Shown: positions 45,945 through 54,526 of the stretch, piece by piece
Numbering within the stretch: position 1 is the stretch's first letter
Layout of the letters: every line of letters begins with the position of its first letter
Assembly: GCF_005233875.1 (NCBI RefSeq)
Contig: NZ_SZPZ01000001.1
Location: 1,736,001 to 1,800,000, forward strand
Length of the DNA stretch: 64,000 nt
Direction of reading: 5' to 3'
Source: Kribbella jiaozuonensis
GTDB lineage: Bacteria > Actinomycetota > Actinomycetes > Propionibacteriales > Kribbellaceae
Position numbers and translations under genes: made by a program
Notes under the pieces: model-generated
What the model was told of the DNA's origin: nothing
Databases searched by the model: none
Seen by the model: the letters and a program-made list of their open reading frames with translations, nothing else

Positions 45945-48733
45945 GGTGAAGCCTTGGTCACGAGCCAGTCCGCGTCACCGAACGCGACGAGCGCAAGGAC
46001 AGGTAGCACGCCGTCGGCGACGAGCCGTCGCCGCAGCCGGACCATCACCTCGCCGACACCGCGCGGTTCGCTGGCACAAGATGCGTACAGCTCCTCGACA
46101 AGGCGGCCGGCCAAGGGTGCGGCGTGGCGGCCCAGGATCTCGGTGAGGGTGGCGATCACGACCGCAGCTCCCGCGAGGCGCAACCGGCTGGGGAAGCGCT
46201 CGTACCCGACCTCACCTGCCCGCGCGGTCTCACAACCAAGTAGCGCAACGAGGGCAGGCCGGTCCTCCGGGGGAAGGAAGTCCGCGGCGATGTCGGCGGC
46301 CCAACGCGTGGAGTTGCTGCCGATCTCGAGGCCGAACTCGTCGAGGTCTTCCGAGAAGACCGTGTGGGGAAGGAGCATGAGCAATGCCGGCTTGTCCTGC
46401 GCGACCGCCAACGACCAGTCGGTCCAGGCGCTGACTCGTTCACTGGTGCCCGCGGTGGACTTCAACGTCGTTGTGACGCCGTCGATCGATCCGGCCAGGA
46501 AACTGTCGACACGGTCGCTTGCCGCGAAGACAATCGGACCGAGGGAAATCAGGTCGCGGTCCCGCACAGGCGTCCCCCGCAGCAGCATCGTTCCGGCGAC
46601 CTCGTCGGCCGGCTCGAACGCGTGACGCTCGATGACCCTGGTCAGACCCCAGAACCCGAGTGGGCACACAACGGCACTGGTGTGGAGGCCGTGACACTTC
46701 AGGTCTGGGTCGTCTGAGGCGAGGGCCGCGGCCGGACAGAGTTCGGCGTCGGGCGCAGGGGCTGGGAAGTCATAGGCGAACTCGAACGGGAAGAACGCGT
46801 CCGGCTTAGCCGAAACCACCTGTAGGTAACGCGATCTCGCCAGGATCGGTGCAAGGTTCAACGAGTCCGTGACCAGAGCCTGTCGCATTTGGGCCCCGCT
46901 GCGCGCGAGGAAGATAAGTAGCTCGACCGTACCGGAGTCGTCCAGGCTGACGAAGTCATCCGGGGCCTCGACGATCTCACCAAGCCGTTTACTGATCTTG
47001 GTCAGCGCCTCGACCAGCGTCCTGTCGTCGAGACGAACAACACCGGCAAGTCGACCTGAGACTGCGGTGAGCCGACCGATGCCATCGTCGCTCTTGTTGA
47101 CGATGAACGCGGCGTCGAAAGCTCGACGGTCGCCCAAGTCACTGATCGCGGGAGCGACGAAAGTCTCCCGTGTTGTCGCCGCCGACCATGGGACTGCGGT
47201 ATCAGATGGTGCGGATCTGATCGCGTCCACTTCGCGTGGAAGCCGGGCTGTCTGGAGGACTCGATTCCCCGAGAGCAAGGTGAGGCGGGCATCAACCTCA
47301 GTGGTGTCGGACTGCGTCGCCAGCTCGAAGCTGATCACCTCGCTGGCTCCGAAGGCAGGCAGCGCGATGCTCTCGACCAATGGACGCGCAAGGAGATGTG
47401 GTTCCGTCAGCATGATCGTCAGACTGCGCTCGACGGGCGCAGTCGACTCCTCCGGGAACGGCGACTCGCCCTCGAGCCATTCGATGTCGCTGGGACCGAT
47501 CCGCACATCGATGACATGGGCGGTGTTCGCCCGGAATCGGTCGAGCGACACGTCCCGGTTCTCCGCAGGCGTGATGCGAGCCTGCAACCAGCGGGCAGCT
47601 GTCGCTTCGTTGACGAGGGGAGCGGATCGACGCTCCAGTTCCACCAACTCGGAGGCCTCTCCACTCTCACTCACGAACCGTCCGGTGCTGGCGATCCGAT
47701 CGAACTCGGAGGCCAGAACTTCCCCCCGCGGCGGAAAAGTGCCGGGTTCCTGAACTGCTCTCCGGGCTTCGATGAGGCGCAGCGACTGCGCTACTACTCT
47801 GGCTCGATATGCGGCGCGCTGTTGGTCGACGTCATCAGTCTGCGCGGCAAGGACGCCGTGCAGATGCGATGTGGTGACTTCGAATGCCCAGTCGAGCGGG
47901 AGGTTGTGCGAGAGCTGCCGGCAGAGCTCCACGAGCCAATCAGCAGGGTCGGGGACTTCGCAGAAGCCGACCGCCCAGGCTCGTGTCTCTACAGCAATAT
48001 CGAGTACAACCCTGTCGTCCCATGGATCGAGCGCATGTAGCCCGAGCACAGCGCCGGCCCGCACCTGCCGAACTCCTCGTAGTGACCGCAGTGCGTCGTA
48101 CGGCGAGGTCGTCAGCACGAGGACATCGCACGTTACCCGTTCGCGGCCGATGATCATCGGGTCGATCAGTACGGCGCGCCACGACGAGTCGCCGAAAGCC
48201 TCGACAAGCTGATCTCTGGCTGCTCGTCCGCCCTGTCCGTCGAGGAAGCCGATCCGCAGCGGAAAACGCCACGGAGTCTGCCAGGTCCCATCGCTCAAAC
48301 GTGTCGGGAGATCGACGAACGACGACACGGCGGACACGCCAGCTCCCCGGAGGATCTCTGCCAGCCAGCGCGGCGACAGGTCGCCGTAGAGCGTCAACGC
48401 AAATCGCACGCTGTAGGTGAAGCCGAGCTCGTCCCAGGCAGCCGCCCAATCGTGCGCCGGCTGCGTCGTCGCCGGATCCCATCCGCTCCACCGCGGGGCT
48501 CTCCACGTCACGACGGGCCATGGATCGTCGAGCGGACCTCTTGAACTGTCAGAGGCAGTGATCGATTGCGACTGCAGGTCTGCACGGAGACGGCTGGCGA
48601 TTTCCGCGGCTGTGAAGACGCCCGCGAGTACGTCAGGCGTGCGTGCGGCCGCGAGGCCCAAAGCCGCTATTGCCTTGGCGAACTCTTCGTCACTCAAGCC
48701 GTCTGCCCACGGTGAAAAGTATTCGCGGCTCAT
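45941..48733 (-). CDS. CHAT-domain (caspase-like) peptidase
   Basis: A 930-residue protein. The C-terminal 190 residues show the CHAT peptidase pattern: His at about 790 in LMLLPHTVF and Cys at about 834 in VALLGCETARAGEVGYE, then GAAVVIATLTEILGRHAAPL and VEELYASCAS. The first 700 residues are unassigned. A stretch ending WLVELCRQLSHNLPLDWAF recalls the end of a CHAT-like fold and may be an inactive copy. No membrane helix or signal is seen. The start ATG overlaps a 10-codon upstream frame. The stop overlaps the MBL gene. CHAT proteases serve in several bacterial immune systems; here target and trigger are unknown. Confidence 0.75.
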   Translation of the reverse strand: MSREYFSPWADGLSDEEFAKAIAALGLAAARTPDVLAGVFTAAEIASRLRADLQSQSITASDSSRGPLDDPWPVVTWRAPRWSGWDPATTQPAHDWAAAWDELGFTYSVRFALTLYGDLSPRWLAEILRGAGVSAVSSFVDLPTRLSDGTWQTPWRFPLRIGFLDGQGGRAARDQLVEAFGDSSWRAVLIDPMIIGRERVTCDVLVLTTSPYDALRSLRGVRQVRAGAVLGLHALDPWDDRVVLDIAVETRAWAVGFCEVPDPADWLVELCRQLSHNLPLDWAFEVTTSHLHGVLAAQTDDVDQQRAAYRARVVAQSLRLIEARRAVQEPGTFPPRGEVLASEFDRIASTGRFVSESGEASELVELERRSAPLVNEATAARWLQARITPAENRDVSLDRFRANTAHVIDVRIGPSDIEWLEGESPFPEESTAPVERSLTIMLTEPHLLARPLVESIALPAFGASEVISFELATQSDTTEVDARLTLLSGNRVLQTARLPREVDAIRSAPSDTAVPWSAATTRETFVAPAISDLGDRRAFDAAFIVNKSDDGIGRLTAVSGRLAGVVRLDDRTLVEALTKISKRLGEIVEAPDDFVSLDDSGTVELLIFLARSGAQMRQALVTDSLNLAPILARSRYLQVVSAKPDAFFPFEFAYDFPAPAPDAELCPAAALASDDPDLKCHGLHTSAVVCPLGFWGLTRVIERHAFEPADEVAGTMLLRGTPVRDRDLISLGPIVFAASDRVDSFLAGSIDGVTTTLKSTAGTSERVSAWTDWSLAVAQDKPALLMLLPHTVFSEDLDEFGLEIGSNSTRWAADIAADFLPPEDRPALVALLGCETARAGEVGYERFPSRLRLAGAAVVIATLTEILGRHAAPLAGRLVEELYASCASEPRGVGEVMVRLRRRLVADGVLPVLALVAFGDADWLVTKASP

Positions 48734-48762
48734 GGGGACGGTGCTTTCTCGGCGTCACTCAT
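48730..48762 (-). CDS. Ten-codon leader ORF upstream of the CHAT gene
   Basis: ATG at 48762 has the strongest ribosome-binding site in the region (GGGAGGAGATGCG). It encodes MSDAEKAPSP, whose TGA overlaps the CHAT start (ATGA at 48733-48730). The CHAT ATG itself has only a weak site. Ribosomes would thus load at the leader and re-initiate on the protease gene, which would set a low coupled level. Alternatively it is the original N-terminus, shifted out of frame. Confidence 0.4.
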   Translation of the reverse strand: MSDAEKAPSP

Positions 48763-48982
48763 CGCATCTCCTCCCGTTGCCGGTGGGGACGCGTTGTGCC
48801 CGATAGTCCGCCAGGCAGAATCTCGCCGTGGCTGAGTTCGCACACGCAAGCGAGCGCGATGTCCCCCTCGGAACCCCTCTAACTCAGGTTGCTACCGAGG
48901 AGCTGAATGCGCAAGACGGAGAAACGAGGATCCACACAGGACCCCTATCGATGCGCCCGGATTTGCCTTGGGGCAGCACGTT

Positions 48983-50277
48983 TCAAGCGATCGATGGTGA
49001 GCCGGAGGCGTCCGCCGCCGAGGTGGGCGCTGATCGAATCCAGGATGTGCAGGCGAGGTCCAGGCCGTCGCGGATGCTGGTGGCAACGGAGTTCGACGCG
49101 TCGTCTGCGGCGAACTTGAAGCAGAACGAGTGAGCTGCCGCTGGAATGTAGCGATTGCACCAGGGCTTCGTACGCGGCTTACCGACTGTGTTGCCGTGCA
49201 CGGCAACGTCCTTGATGCCGAGGCCGAACGTGGGAGCGAGCGGTCCACCGAACCAGTCGCCGAAGATGCCGAACTTCACGGGGAAGAAGACGTTGGTCCA
49301 GCGAACCACGGCGAAGGGGCGCCTTCGTAGATCACTCGCCGCTTGACAAACCCCCTTGGCGTCCTTGGGACCGGCCCAGACCTTCTTTTCCCATGGGTAG
49401 AAGCGCCTCGTCTGGTGGATGTTGTTGTGCTCGGATTCCTCGTTGTGCGGCGGGCACGTAGGTAGCTCGCGTCGGTTGATCCGGGACGCGAAGGACCGGC
49501 CGTCCTTGCCGTCCATGAGTTGATCGGCGAAGTACATCGGGGTCCCCGCGCTGACGAAGTCGGTGATCAGCCAGGGGTTTCCCTGCGATCTGATCTCCAT
49601 CCAGAGATCGCGCTGCGCGGATCGGCATGCGTCCACCAGCGCGGGGCTGGCGTCACCGGCGTCGGGCAGGTCAGACGCTGCCTGCTCGAGGCCCGCTAGC
49701 GTCGTGAGGCCTTGTCCACCGCCTCGGTGTTGTCGGTCTTGGAGTTCATCGTGCCCCAGAGGTAGGCGATGGTGTCGTACGCGATGTACGCGCCGAGGCT
49801 GTGTGCGACCTGGACCACGCGGTCGTACTTCGGTTGTTGCGAGGCTTGGAGTGCCTGCAGCATCTCGACGAGACCCTCGCAGATCTCGCGGCGGACCTCG
49901 TACGAGCGTGGGCTCGTGTCGAGGTAGCGCACGACATCGACGAAGCTCGCGGTCAACCAGCCCGGCAACACCCGCGCCATCAGGTAGGAAATGAGCCCGG
50001 CAGTCAGTCCTCCGGACACCAGGGCTCCGACGGCGGCCGTGACGGGCTCGTCCTGGCCTATGACCTTGTCTTTGAGAGGGCCGGCGAGGACGGCCCAAAT
50101 TGCCCAGATGATCACGATCCAGGCGAGTACCCACACCGCCCGCAGGCCTGCAGGCACTCTGGTCGGACGTTGAACGAGGATCCGACGGAATGTCGGCCAC
50201 AGGTCGTCCAGCCCGTGAGGTGGGGTCCGAGGGTCAATTTCGTCGTCGGAGTTGTCCTGAGCGCCGGACGCAGCCAA
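48983..50277 (-). pseudogene. Frameshifted membrane alpha/beta-hydrolase-like gene
   Basis: The first part (from TTG 50277) encodes two helices (VWVLAWIVIIWAIWAVLAG and AAVGALVSGGLTAGLISYLM). It then has the lipase-like nucleophile motif VQVAHSLGAYIAYDTI, and stops at TAG 49696. Coding bias continues in the next frame from about 49715: GLTTLAGLEQAASDLPDAGD, NPWLITDFVSAGTPMYFADQ and on to HSFCFKFAADDASNSVA, ending at 48983. One base change in length near 49705-49720 splits what should be a protein of about 430 residues. The joined product looks like a membrane-anchored serine hydrolase of unknown substrate. Either the gene is dead or the base is a sequencing error. Confidence 0.65.
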
Positions 50278-50355
50278 CGACGGGGAACCTGTGTTGGGTC
50301 CTTCTCAAGCCAGCTCGGTGAGCTCGAATCGCCTCCGGATGCCAGCCACGTCGGA

Positions 50356-50847
50356 TCAGGGGTCTATGGCTAGTGCCGCTCGTATTGCGGCTGCGGCTTG
50401 TGCCTCGTCGACTCCCAACTCTTGGAAGTCGGTCAGGGTTCTGTGAATGGCTTCGTCGGGTTGGTTCGACGCGAGATCACGGCGCAAGCTGCCTGACTCG
50501 GTGACTGCTTCCAGCGCCTGTTGGCGATACCCGAGCGTGGCGGGTCGTTGCGCCTGGTTGTCGAGCGCCACCGCGAGCGCAGCCTGAAAATCGCCGACTT
50601 CGCCGGCGAGAAGGTCGCGAAAGAGCGCGCCTGCATCGCTGATCGCCTGCAGCGCGTTCTCGTGTTGTCCGAGTGCGGAGAACTGGTTCGACTGGATGGT
50701 GAGCGCCATAGCGAGCCCGGGTACAAGGGAGTCGTCGCCCGGAACAATCCCTCCGTGGTAGATGTCTACCGACTGGTTGCTCAACGCCAACGCCGCTTCG
50801 ATCTGCCCGAGTGCGGAGAACTGGTTGGACAAGTTGGACAGGGCCAT
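50356..50847 (-). pseudogene. TPR-protein fragment
   Basis: A 163-residue frame with tandem 34-40 residue repeats: ALSNLSNQFSALGQIEAALAL and ALTIQSNQFSALGQHENALQ, then a weaker third, typical of actinobacterial TPR proteins. The coding pattern continues upstream of the first ATG as QALGLYRQLDARAHTTFGVD. It is then cut by an in-frame TAA at about 50913-50915, and nothing TPR-like is seen beyond. It is therefore the C-terminal remnant of a longer repeat protein, perhaps a sensor or scaffold of the neighbouring genes. Confidence 0.55.
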
Positions 50848-51066
50848 CGCCAGGTCGACACCAAAGGTCGTGTGAGCGCGCGCGTCGAGCTGCCGATAGA
50901 GGCCGAGTGCCTGTTAGATGGCGAGATCGGCATTCATTCCGGGCGCGCCAGTTGCCTGGGTCCATCATGCACACCAAGCGCTCGATTGTGTGCACGCCAG
51001 CCCGGTACGTTCACCGTACGGGAGTGATCCCACAGATAGCGCGCACCGGTGCCGATGGTAGGTGAA

Positions 51067-52911
51067 CTAGTCGCTGGTGAGTAGAGCGATGTCCGCCACC
51101 TGTGAGACTGCGTCATGCAGGACGATGAGGAACTCCCGAAGCTGCTGGGCGGCGAGTGTCGGTTGAGCGGCGGCGAGCTCGGCCCGGAGCTGCTTGAGCG
51201 ACAGACCAGGCTGAGCAATCGCGATCCGACCGTTCAGAATCGGAGGTCGACGGGCAAGGCCCCAGTCTGGATGCCTGGAGTTCGCGCCGCAGAGGAGCAG
51301 GAGTAGGCGTCTACTTCCCGCGACGATGTCGATCTCCGGGCTGTCGCGGCCCGTCAGCCGTGCTCCGAGCACCCGCCAGAAGGCTGGATCTGTGATGTAT
51401 GCACGGCTCTTGATCGCTTGTTGGACAACGGTCTGCATGTCGTTGACCCGAACACCGGGGCGCCGGTTGTTCGCCGCCTTCGCATGCCACAACGACACCG
51501 TGACCTGCCGGCCCGGATCCATCTCGATCACGATGTAGTCAGCAATCTCTCCTTTCCCGTCGTTGCACAAGATCCACCGCCGGCGCGTGCTCTGTGGCTG
51601 CGCCTTCAAGTAGGTTTCGAGGTTCTCGTGGATAGAGATGCCGGCATTCTTCTCGGCCGCCTTGCGCTTGGTTTCGCTGGTGAGATCGACGGTGGTCCAG
51701 TCGGTGGTTCGATACTTGATCGGAGGCAGTGTCGTCGTGCGGCCGAGTGATTGATAGCCGACAGCGCCGAGCACTGTCTGGCCATCGAGGAAGAAGATGC
51801 TCGGCGGATGGCTGGTGAGCAGGGCCTCGTACGGGACTGGTGAGCCATAGCCCAGCTGAACACCTAGGTTGGTTCCGGCGGCATGGAAGCGGCCGCTGAT
51901 GTCCTGGTATCCCGTCCAGATCGGGGTGTCCGGGTCTTCAGGGACGAAGGCGGCAATGGGGAGCTCATAGTCGGTCCTGACCTGACTACTGTCGAATTGC
52001 AGCTCGAGTTGTTCGACTGGAGCCTGGTCCGCGGTGACCCATCCGATACCGCGAATCCTGGGGCTGGTCTCGATCACGGCGACGTCCGACTTTGGAAAGC
52101 CTCGTAGTCGCTCGCCTCGAGTGACGTTAGGTAGGAGACGTCCCGCCGCTGCGACAATTGGCAGCCAGTATTTGGCCGCCAACTCTGCTGTGAACACCTC
52201 GTAGTTCCGCAGCGACGGCGCTCGCGACTCCCAGTACTTGCCCTTACCGGTTGCTACTCCGGCCGAATAGGAGCCTCTCCCCGACCCGATCTGTGCTATT
52301 GCGTGCCCAAGCGCACGCCGTCCTGTGTCGGCGTCCCGCAGTCCACGATCGACGCCGCTGCCCGCGAACATCGTGTATGACGGGACCTCGACGCTACCGC
52401 CGCGATAGGTGTTACGAACCCCGATGGAGGAGACCGAGGAGCGGTCGAGGGCGTCAAATGCGGCCTGCAGTCGACGGGGATCCGCTATCCGTGTATGAGA
52501 TTCAGCGCCTACAGCGCTCAGGATGCCGTTCATTACGCGGCGATCGTGAGTGTTCAGCAGCAAGAGATGCGGCCTGTCCACCCGCGGTGCGGGTCTCCAG
52601 GTCAGTAGATGCAGGTCGTACGACGGAGCGTCGAGGCCCGGACTCGAGGAGTGCCACTTTGGTCGCGTGATCTCTACCGTCACGATGAGGAGGGTTGATG
52701 TTGTTGGGCTGACCGCGCTGTAGAAGATGGTTTGGCCGCTGAGTCGCCGCCCTTCCTGTAGTTCCTCTGGGACAGTCCCGGAGAGAAACCCCGGCTCATA
52801 GCCTGCGTCTGTTGGCACCTCGAAGATCGTGACGCTGCATCCCGGTTTCAGCGCCTCCAACGCGAGTGACGGCGGTGGGGGCGAGAAGCCAGTGGCGAAG
52901 GTCTTGTCCAT
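51067..52911 (-). CDS. Helicase gene, C-terminal part with nuclease-like domain
   Basis: A 614-codon frame that is in phase with the helicase gene upstream; only a TAG at 53011-53013 separates them. The 33 codons between that TAG and ATG 52911 are also clearly coding (QLRDAVRELYKEDSDWAQVL). The distinctive block is LCNDGKGEIADYIVI followed by VTVSLWHAKAANNRRPGVRV. Its Glu, Asp and Lys spacing recalls PD-(D/E)XK nuclease cores in helicase-nuclease proteins; this is inference. The frame ends with TAG at 51067. Intact, the whole gene would encode about 1008 residues. Confidence 0.7.
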   Translation of the reverse strand: MDKTFATGFSPPPPSLALEALKPGCSVTIFEVPTDAGYEPGFLSGTVPEELQEGRRLSGQTIFYSAVSPTTSTLLIVTVEITRPKWHSSSPGLDAPSYDLHLLTWRPAPRVDRPHLLLLNTHDRRVMNGILSAVGAESHTRIADPRRLQAAFDALDRSSVSSIGVRNTYRGGSVEVPSYTMFAGSGVDRGLRDADTGRRALGHAIAQIGSGRGSYSAGVATGKGKYWESRAPSLRNYEVFTAELAAKYWLPIVAAAGRLLPNVTRGERLRGFPKSDVAVIETSPRIRGIGWVTADQAPVEQLELQFDSSQVRTDYELPIAAFVPEDPDTPIWTGYQDISGRFHAAGTNLGVQLGYGSPVPYEALLTSHPPSIFFLDGQTVLGAVGYQSLGRTTTLPPIKYRTTDWTTVDLTSETKRKAAEKNAGISIHENLETYLKAQPQSTRRRWILCNDGKGEIADYIVIEMDPGRQVTVSLWHAKAANNRRPGVRVNDMQTVVQQAIKSRAYITDPAFWRVLGARLTGRDSPEIDIVAGSRRLLLLLCGANSRHPDWGLARRPPILNGRIAIAQPGLSLKQLRAELAAAQPTLAAQQLREFLIVLHDAVSQVADIALLTSD

Positions 52912-53010
52912 CTTCTGCTCGGCGATTTCGTCGTCGATCAGCCCGGGAAGTACCTGCGCCCAGTCGCTGTCCTCCTTATAGAGCTCACGGACGGCGTCGC
53001 GTAGCTGTGG

Positions 53011-54093
53011 CTAGACATCGATGTCTCTAGCAACGATTGTGGTCGAAGGCTGCGGGTGCTCCGGATGCGGCCGGGCGAATCGGCCCAGGAACTGGGCGGT
53101 AGCCGCCAGGGATTTGTGCTTGTCGTGGTACGCGGCGATTCGCAGACGAGGGAGGTCGAAACCTTCGCCCAGCATGTTGACGACGGCAACGGCCCGGCAC
53201 TCACCTGAGCGCACGCGCGCGAGCAGGTCGTCGTGTGCCTGGCGCGGCATCCCGCTGTAGAGGGTGGGTACCGCGAGCCCGAGCTCTCGGTACAGGTCGG
53301 CGAGCACCTCGGCTCGTTTCCGAGTATGGGCCCGGATCAGAATCGAGCTCGATGCGTGCTCCGGCAGAGCCGCGATCTTGACTGTTTCGGCCGCGATCAC
53401 CCGATCGACGAATTCCCGTGTCGACGCCGCCGGTAGATCGATGATGTACGGCTGGACTGGTTTGTAGAACCCCTGCTGAAGTGCCTGCCGAACCGGGTAG
53501 TGGTACAGCTCTTCGCCGGGCAACTGCTGCCCGTCACGCCGTCGAGGCGTCGCTGTCAGCAGCAGTGCCCTCGCATCATGGAAGTGGTCCAAGACGGCGC
53601 GCCAGGTGCGTGCAGGCGAGTGGTGTGCCTCATCGATGATGACGAGGTCGAACAGGTCATGGGGCGGCTGGTTGTCCGCGTCGTAGTACGTCGGGCTGAT
53701 CGTGTTGGGGAGAGCAACGACGACATCTGCCCTCAGGAACTCTGTCCAGTCACGAACCATCCCGGAGACCTCCGCGACCTGTGGATCCTGCTTCCCTCTC
53801 AGCGCACCGATGTCACGGAGCACGTGCTGGCTCCGGAATGCTTCGGCCAGTTGCCGCCGCAACTCTCGTGTGGGCACAACCACCAGTGACCGGCGTGGCG
53901 CGACGAGATATGGCGCGGCCAGCGCCACGGCGGTCTTGCCTGCGTCGGTAGGGAGCGAGATTAGTCCTGGCTGACGAGACGTTGACCAGTCGGCAACGAG
54001 CGCTCCGATAGCCCCCTCCTGCGCGATCCGCCATCGAGGCCTGACCGGCCCCGCGAGAAAACGGAAGCCGCGCGGACTTTCGTAATAGTTCAC
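53011..54093 (-). CDS. DEAD/DEAH-box (SF2) helicase, N-terminal part
   Basis: A 360-residue SF2 ATPase. Walker A is LISLPTDAGKTAVALAAPYL, motif II LVIIDEAHHSPA, and motif III LLLTATPRR. The second RecA domain has VVNMLGEGFDLPRL and motif VI QFLGRFARPHP. The frame stops at TAG 53011, just after the helicase core (VARDIDV), and coding continues in the same frame beyond. The helicase core alone is complete, so a truncated but active ATPase is possible. It is divergent from the patatin-like gene. It is the first of a run of minus-strand genes ending with CHAT and MBL. Confidence 0.85.
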   Translation of the reverse strand: MNYYESPRGFRFLAGPVRPRWRIAQEGAIGALVADWSTSRQPGLISLPTDAGKTAVALAAPYLVAPRRSLVVVPTRELRRQLAEAFRSQHVLRDIGALRGKQDPQVAEVSGMVRDWTEFLRADVVVALPNTISPTYYDADNQPPHDLFDLVIIDEAHHSPARTWRAVLDHFHDARALLLTATPRRRDGQQLPGEELYHYPVRQALQQGFYKPVQPYIIDLPAASTREFVDRVIAAETVKIAALPEHASSSILIRAHTRKRAEVLADLYRELGLAVPTLYSGMPRQAHDDLLARVRSGECRAVAVVNMLGEGFDLPRLRIAAYHDKHKSLAATAQFLGRFARPHPEHPQPSTTIVARDIDV

Positions 54094-54388
54094 ATATGCC
54101 CCCTGAGTGCAACAGCTGCATCTAATTCCCGGTCGATATCGTTACACATGCCCAACGTCAGATGACCGATCGTCCGTCTGCGGCGAATGGCATGCATTCA
54201 AATGCTCGATTGCCGCACATCGATCCTCAGTGACCCACTGGTCAGAGCATTCCCGCCTCCGAGTTCGTGGCATTTGCTGGCGGCGTAGAGGCATAATGAC
54301 GCAGGGAGCGGCCTTCTGGCCCAGGGGTGATGTGTCGTGAGCGAACTCGAACGACCAGTCGCGTTGGACGGCGTTCACGTCAAGGTCT

Positions 54389-54526
54389 GTGCGTAGGAAG
54401 CAGAAGTCGATCCAGGACATGCGGCGGATCGTCATCGAAATCGACTCGGAGTACCTCGTGGTGACCGAGCAGGTCAGCGAACCGTATTTCGTGTGCGTCC
54501 TCGGCTCGCGAAGGAGCCTGACATGA
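54389..54526 (+). CDS. Small ORF coupled to the patatin-like gene
   Basis: GTG 54389 or ATG 54419 opens a frame ending RRIVIEIDSEYLVVTEQVSE and CVLGSRRSLT. Its TGA overlaps the patatin ATG (ATGA at 54523-54526). An earlier GTG at 54338, in another frame, encodes SELERPVALDGVHVKVCA before a TAG, so the true gene may be a frameshifted peptide of about 60 residues. No family recognised. Its coupling suggests a partner of the phospholipase. Confidence 0.35.
   Translation: MRRKQKSIQDMRRIVIEIDSEYLVVTEQVSEPYFVCVLGSRRSLT

Noticed and set aside
48828..49133. A plus-strand frame upstream of the CHAT gene
   Set aside because: It lies antisense to the conserved C-terminus of the frameshifted hydrolase and shows no domain or consistent codon bias.
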